A stretch of DNA of 64,000 nucleotides from Erythroxylum novogranatense (taxonomy: Eukaryota > Streptophyta > Magnoliopsida > Malpighiales > Erythroxylaceae). Where the stretch lies: positions 37,504,523-37,568,522 of the forward strand of contig CM057228.1 of assembly GCA_029891385.1 (NCBI GenBank), given 5' to 3'. A program made the translations under genes and the position numbers. Below, in pieces: positions 59,743 through 64,000 of the stretch. The number at the start of each line of letters is the position of its first letter. The first letter of the stretch is position 1. The notes beneath the pieces are model-generated. The model was not told the origin of the DNA. It saw only the letters and a list, made by a program, of their open reading frames with translations, and searched no databases.

Positions 59743-61369
59743 GAAGAAGAATGGTTGTCTTGCAATTGAAGAAGAAGAAAATGAAAATTGAAGAGAGAAA
59801 AAGAGAGAGTGTCATGGAAGGAGAGAAAAGAAGAGAAAGGTTTCAATTTTTCTTAGTTTTAAAGAGTGATTTTGAAGTTGTTCAAGAAGAGGAAAAAAAA
59901 AGAGAAAGATTAGAGCTTTCACTCAAGCCAAGAAATTCATTATTTGGTGAATATTCAAGGTAAGTTTATGTTTAATCTTTTGGAGTTTTGGAAGAGTTTT
60001 GGTTCATGAAGTTTAAGAAATGTATGGGTTTAAATATTCTAGGATCAATATTATGCATATGTTTCTTTGGGTTTTTCAATTTGGATTCCTATTGTATTGG
60101 AAATTTTTGCATATGTGAAGGGAGGCAAGAGAAACAAGAGGAGTAAGAGGAGAGGCATTCTTAAACAAGTTTTAAGCAAGGAATTCAAGGTGGGTTACAT
60201 TTTAATAATTGAATAATAAGCCATAAATGTTCCTTTCAAGAAATGGAAATAAATGACTTTCAATTACTTTATTCATATGCATTTATTGCTTTTTAAATGC
60301 TTTAAGAATTTGCTACATGTTTCTACATGAATTGTGTTATTGATTTATGAAATGAACGATGGAAATGATTTTAAAAGGATATGAAAATGATTTTGAAATG
60401 ATATTATGGTTATGAGATTAGGTTTCAGAAATGTGTTATTTTGGACAATATGTTTACAAGATGTAAAATGCATGATTACATGGGTTTGTGGTTGTCTCCT
60501 AAGTTAAGTCAAGTGCATTTTGACTAAAGGCTTCTCCCGCTTGCCCGCTAGTGGCATGGAGCTCCTTCACGGATTCTCCTAAGTTCGCAGCTACGCAAGA
60601 TCATTAAGTGGGATTGCGCTAGTATGTTTTGTTCACGGCTACATAGGACCATTATGTGGAAATGTGTAATACGTTTTATTTTTGGATCCACCCACACCAT
60701 TTTGATGTGATTATATGTTGACAAATTTGTTGAATGCATGAATTATGTTACTTACAAATTTCTTGATAAATGAGAATTTGGAAAATATGTGCTTTATGAT
60801 TCAATGTGAAATTTTGCAATGAAAATGAATATTTCAATAGTTTTGCTTGTTACCGATTATAAAAATATTAACTATGAGCTTTAAGCTCACCATCTCCCAT
60901 TCGAACCCATCTTCAGGTGAGGAGTAAGAGATTGAGTGATCAAGAGTCGAGGCATGACTCCAAAGTTTCATCTTTTGTATTTTAAACTAGTTTTTGCAAA
61001 ACAAGGCTTTAGTCGCATTTTGAGAAATTTTACTTTATGTAAACTATGTATTTTTAGATTATGATGTAATGCGGCTTACAATGGCCATTAAATCTTTCTA
61101 AAACTCTCATCTTATGATGTTAATGAAAAATGATTGTGTCTTGCTCATGATTTCTCAATGTTTGTATGTTGCATTTTTTCAAGTTTTTCATAAGGGTAAA
61201 ATGTGTGTTCTGACTTAAGGGGGAAAATAGTCTTGATTTAGGTATAATTAGACAAAGTTGTCTTAGTAGGAGTTGTAGCTTATCCTCTTAGCTTTCTAAC
61301 AGTATATAGTTTGTAATTTTTAGACTTCGGATGAGAAAGTTATGGTCGTTACATGATAATGGGTGTCGG

Positions 61370-61570
61370 TAGTCTGCAAAACTATCCTTGACAGATTTTC
61401 TGAGTTCACAGTAACGAACCCAAAAGTACGCCACAGTGAACTTTTCCAGAAGGGAGTTTTGCCGAGGTGAACTCAAAAGTTGGCCACAGTAAACTTTTCT
61501 TGAAAGGTTTTGTTCTTCACCTTTAAAGTTCGCTGTGGAGAAACCAAAAAGTTGGTCGTGGAGAACACTT
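61370..61570. repeat. inverted-word array in solo LTR C (AAAGTTC..CTGTGG words)
   Basis: CCACAGTGAACTTTTCCAG, GCCACAGTAAACTTTTCTTG, AAAGTTCGCTGTGGAG and AAAAGTTGGTCGTGGAG recur. They are one word and its reverse complement in several variants. Flanks are homologous to those of the unrelated word array at 7855-8035. Confidence 0.65.
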
Positions 61571-62429
61571 TTTCCTAATGGATTTTTAATTTATGATTCT
61601 AACCACTTTTAGAGTCAAAATATCTCTTTAGGATCTTCAAAAAAGTTGTAGATCTAGAAGTTCTATTCGAAACTGTCCTAGAATGACCTTAATCCGACGT
61701 ATCTAGAGAAATTTATGCCTTTTGTACCAAAACATGTCTGAAGAGTATGAATTGGATATTGTACTGAACATACTTCGATATTTTGATGATATTTTAATTT
61801 GTAGAGCTTTGAATGAGGTGATTCTTAATTCAAAATAAACTAAAGACATTAAGCTACAATTTTTATGAAGAAGTAGTTTTATAATTCTAATATGAAGATT
61901 TCTAAAATCTGTTCTAAAGTTGAAGGAATGAGTTTGATTTTTGTGACTGATTGGTGTGAGCACGCTACCTTTGTGGAAAGTGTGTTTAGATGTCACTTAA
62001 GACATCAAGCACATGTCTTATGAGGGCGGGGTGTCCAACATTAACTCCCAAAGATTATATAGTGCTTTCCTAAAATTGTTCCTTTTAATAGTCTTATGAT
62101 CATGTATAAGATTCAATCAAATCTTCCTTAATTAATGCATATTTTTTCTTTGAATTTGAAGTTTTCCAAAGGGTAAGAGGGAATCTTATTCGCCCTCGTA
62201 ACTTTTTGTAAAGAGATTTTTTCTTTACAAGTGAGTAATAAGTATTCTTACTTTTTACCCAAAGAAAGTTTTTGTTTTTAATTAAAAAGTCTCTTAATTT
62301 TACAAACACTTTTTGAGTAACTTTTTAAATGTTGTTTTGACCAAAATTGCATGAAACAAATCAAGTTTAAGTACTTGAATATGTTAAAATCATTTTTTAA
62401 GAAGACTAATAGGCTAGTATAAAGTAGAA

Positions 62430-62610
62430 GTCGACCAATATAAGTTGAAAGTAAAATAGGTGAGTTTGTCAATACATTGGTTGATTAATGTAATGGTGAG
62501 GTCAACCATTAACCCTGCACAGGAGACATTGGTCAACCAATATGGTATAGTGGTCAACCGTTGAATCTATGTATATAATGTGTACATTAGTTGGCTAACG
62601 ATCAACACTT
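62430..62610. repeat. inverted-word array (GGTCAACC words)
   Basis: GTCGACCAATAT, TTGGTTGATTAAT, GGTCAACCATTAA, TTGGTCAACCAATAT, GTGGTCAACCGTTG and AGTTGGCTAAC occur within about 180 bp. They are one word in both orientations, the style of array seen in the LTRs. Surrounding DNA (62046-62766) has no other recognisable feature. Confidence 0.6.
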
Positions 62611-62766
62611 TGCATGTAGTAATCCTAATTTTCAGTGTTGCAGAGTTTATTGAAGCTAAGTATAATAAAAGGCATAATTGTGGATAATATTTTTTAATTC
62701 CTTATATTATACAGTGTAGCAAAATATACAATGTTGCATCATAAAAACACATAAGAGTGAATTTAC

Positions 62767-63749
62767 CATCTCTGATGCATAGTGCAAGGGCTACAAAAAC
62801 ATATATTGCGGTAAGAAATGTTGAGATGCATAACCAAGATGCCAGAGCCGACAAATGAGGAACCATAATCGCAAATATGAAAAATGTAAGCCCTGCAATG
62901 AGATTACAATATGAAATCTTTAAAGCCTTGTCATCCATAAAAAGAGTACATACACCCTGCATTCAAGAACATATAATTAGACAGCATGAGAGGAAAGCTC
63001 ACAAGTTTGGAGCTTCACATGATAATATCAACAACCAGTCAAGTCAGAATGTTGAAGACACAATTTTTTTGTATAATGAGATAGTATTCCAACAGAACAA
63101 TAAAATTAAATATCATCCTCGTCCTGGAGGACAAATTTACACCTATTGAACATGTCTTAAGTTACGCTATTCAAGGAAATGGAAACAAAGTCATTTTAGA
63201 ATTTACTCACAATTACTAAATCTAACTAATCAACTAGGACGGTGTTAAGATAATGAAAGCTGAGTGTTGTCATTTCATTTTACCTGAATAGCTGAACCAG
63301 CAAGAATGATGAACCCAGTACTAGCCATGAAAAGATTAAGGTACTGCATCAACCAAAGAATATTATGTCCCTTTTTACCTGTAAATGAAGGGCCCAAAAA
63401 AGAAGCCATCACAACACTAAGACATAACAAAGCAAGCTCAGTATGTCACTAGCAATTACATGAAGAGAGTGAAAAAGATAAAGTTAAAAATCTCCACTGC
63501 GGAGTCTTGTGACTTAGCTCATACCGTAAATATACCCTTCACGATCTCTGTATCTGATGTGCCTCCTCCCACCAAGTTGATGGAGTTTGGCAGGAAGGGT
63601 ACTTGCGTACAACGACAGTGTAGTAGCCACAAATAAACTAACCACGCCTCCTGTCCATCCCAGGTGAACCATAATGCTTTCAGAATAGCTCAGTATATAA
63701 GCACTGTTGTTACAAGTGATGAGAACTGCAGCAGCATGGACCCAGGAAT
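62767..63749 (-). CDS. amino-acid/proline permease (ProT-like, AAAP family), partial: three exons
   Basis: Exons at about 63749-63525, 63378-63284 and 62956-62767 are joined by GT-AG introns on the minus strand. Exon A encodes [20 protein letters not shown] and [20 protein letters not shown]. Exon B encodes [20 protein letters not shown]. Exon C encodes [20 protein letters not shown], ending CIRDG. These are consecutive segments of plant proline/compatible-solute transporters, roughly the first third to half of the usual ~440 residues, with hydrophobic membrane segments. The proteins import proline, betaine or GABA across the plasma membrane. The exons show no stops. The first exon should lie past 64000. 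No following exon is found before solo LTR C, so the gene is probably truncated there, or has a very long intron beyond the LTR. Confidence 0.8.
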
Positions 63750-64000
63750 CTGCAAAAATCCAACAAAAATAAACAGCGTTAAGCGTCTCAGAATCACTGA
63801 TTCTAAATTTGACATTCATTTGTCAAGGCAAAAGGGGAATCGCATAGCAGATGTCAAAGTATGGTCTAGATATGATACAAGCACATAACTTCTGTATTAT
63901 TAGATAATATTTGTTAGTTAAGATTAGATTTTATTCATTGATAGAATTGAATTATATTATATTTTCTTATATATTTATACGTAATTTCAATCTTATATTT
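63750..64000 (-). other. probable intron of the permease
   Basis: AT-rich sequence upstream of exon A's TTTTGCAG acceptor; the N-terminal exon is not seen before the window ends. Confidence 0.5.

Larger units (their letters stand above)
59493..62040 (+). mobile_element. solo LTR C, relative of solo LTR A
   Basis: It is flanked by a perfect TTAAC duplication (59488-59492 and 62041-62045). It starts TATTGGCTTCC (TG mutated to TA) and ends GGTGTCCAACA, 2,548 bp. It aligns with solo LTR A along most of its length: promoter module, AGGAGAGGCAT near 60150, GCTAGTGGCATGGA near 60550, CTAACAGTATATAGTTTG near 61298. No internal retrotransposon sequence remains. Frames at 59541-59963 are LTR shadows. 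Confidence 0.85.

Noticed and set aside
59541..59963. overlapping ORFs rich in Lys/Glu or Phe/Ser
   Set aside because: They are purine-rich leader sequence of solo LTR C; the homologous stretch in solo LTR A does not conserve the frame.

Overview
This is plant nuclear DNA, almost certainly from a eudicot. It is AT-rich, its gene remnants carry GT-AG introns, and nearly all of it is transposable-element sequence of plant types: Tekay/Del-like chromovirus Ty3-gypsy, Ty1-copia, Helitron, CACTA and PIF/Harbinger. No complete functional gene was found. The host-gene sequences are a truncated ProT-like amino-acid permease at the right edge and three pseudogenes (Sec14/CRAL-TRIO, histone H2A.X, and a cyclic-nucleotide-gated channel).

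Layout, left to right. Positions 1-323 are the end of an LTR. Next comes an array of short inverted words built on GTCAC...GTGAC. A solo LTR (680-8637, target duplication AGCAA) is itself split by a second, unusually long 5.2-kb solo LTR (1558-6765, duplication CAAAT). The outer solo LTR sits beside a decayed Helitron read on the minus strand (16978 down to about 8645) with RepHel and RPA-like genes; its helicase is split by a further ~2-kb insertion. About 10 kb of AT-rich DNA follows, holding more GTCAC arrays, a Sec14-like pseudogene (22886-21182), a 31-bp-stem hairpin and a MITE-like element.

From 26621 to 44980 lies an LTR retrotransposon with 2.7-2.9-kb LTRs and no recognisable gag/pol apart from the last codons. 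A 9.1-kb Tekay-like element (30456-39578, minus strand) is nested inside it and still shows gag, protease, RT, RNase H, integrase and chromodomain. Next is a PIF/Harbinger element (45238-48382, TSD TAA) that carries an intron-containing histone H2A.X copy, then a CACTA element (48829-55335, TSD AAA) with a copia element nested in it (49695-54386, TSD GAATG). The right flank holds a CNGC pseudogene, a LINE scrap, a third solo LTR (59493-62040, TSD TTAAC) related to the first, and the permease exons.

The most unusual signal is a recurring one. Several unrelated elements carry local arrays of a short word together with its reverse complement, and the word differs from locus to locus (CGTCGCGACG, GTCACGGGTGTGAC, GTCCNTTTAA..GAC, AAAGTTCNCTGTGG, TTGGTCAACC). 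In two homologous solo LTRs different words occupy the same position. Three LTR copies also share a promoter-like module, GGGYAAAATGGAC followed 17-19 bp later by a TATA-like box.
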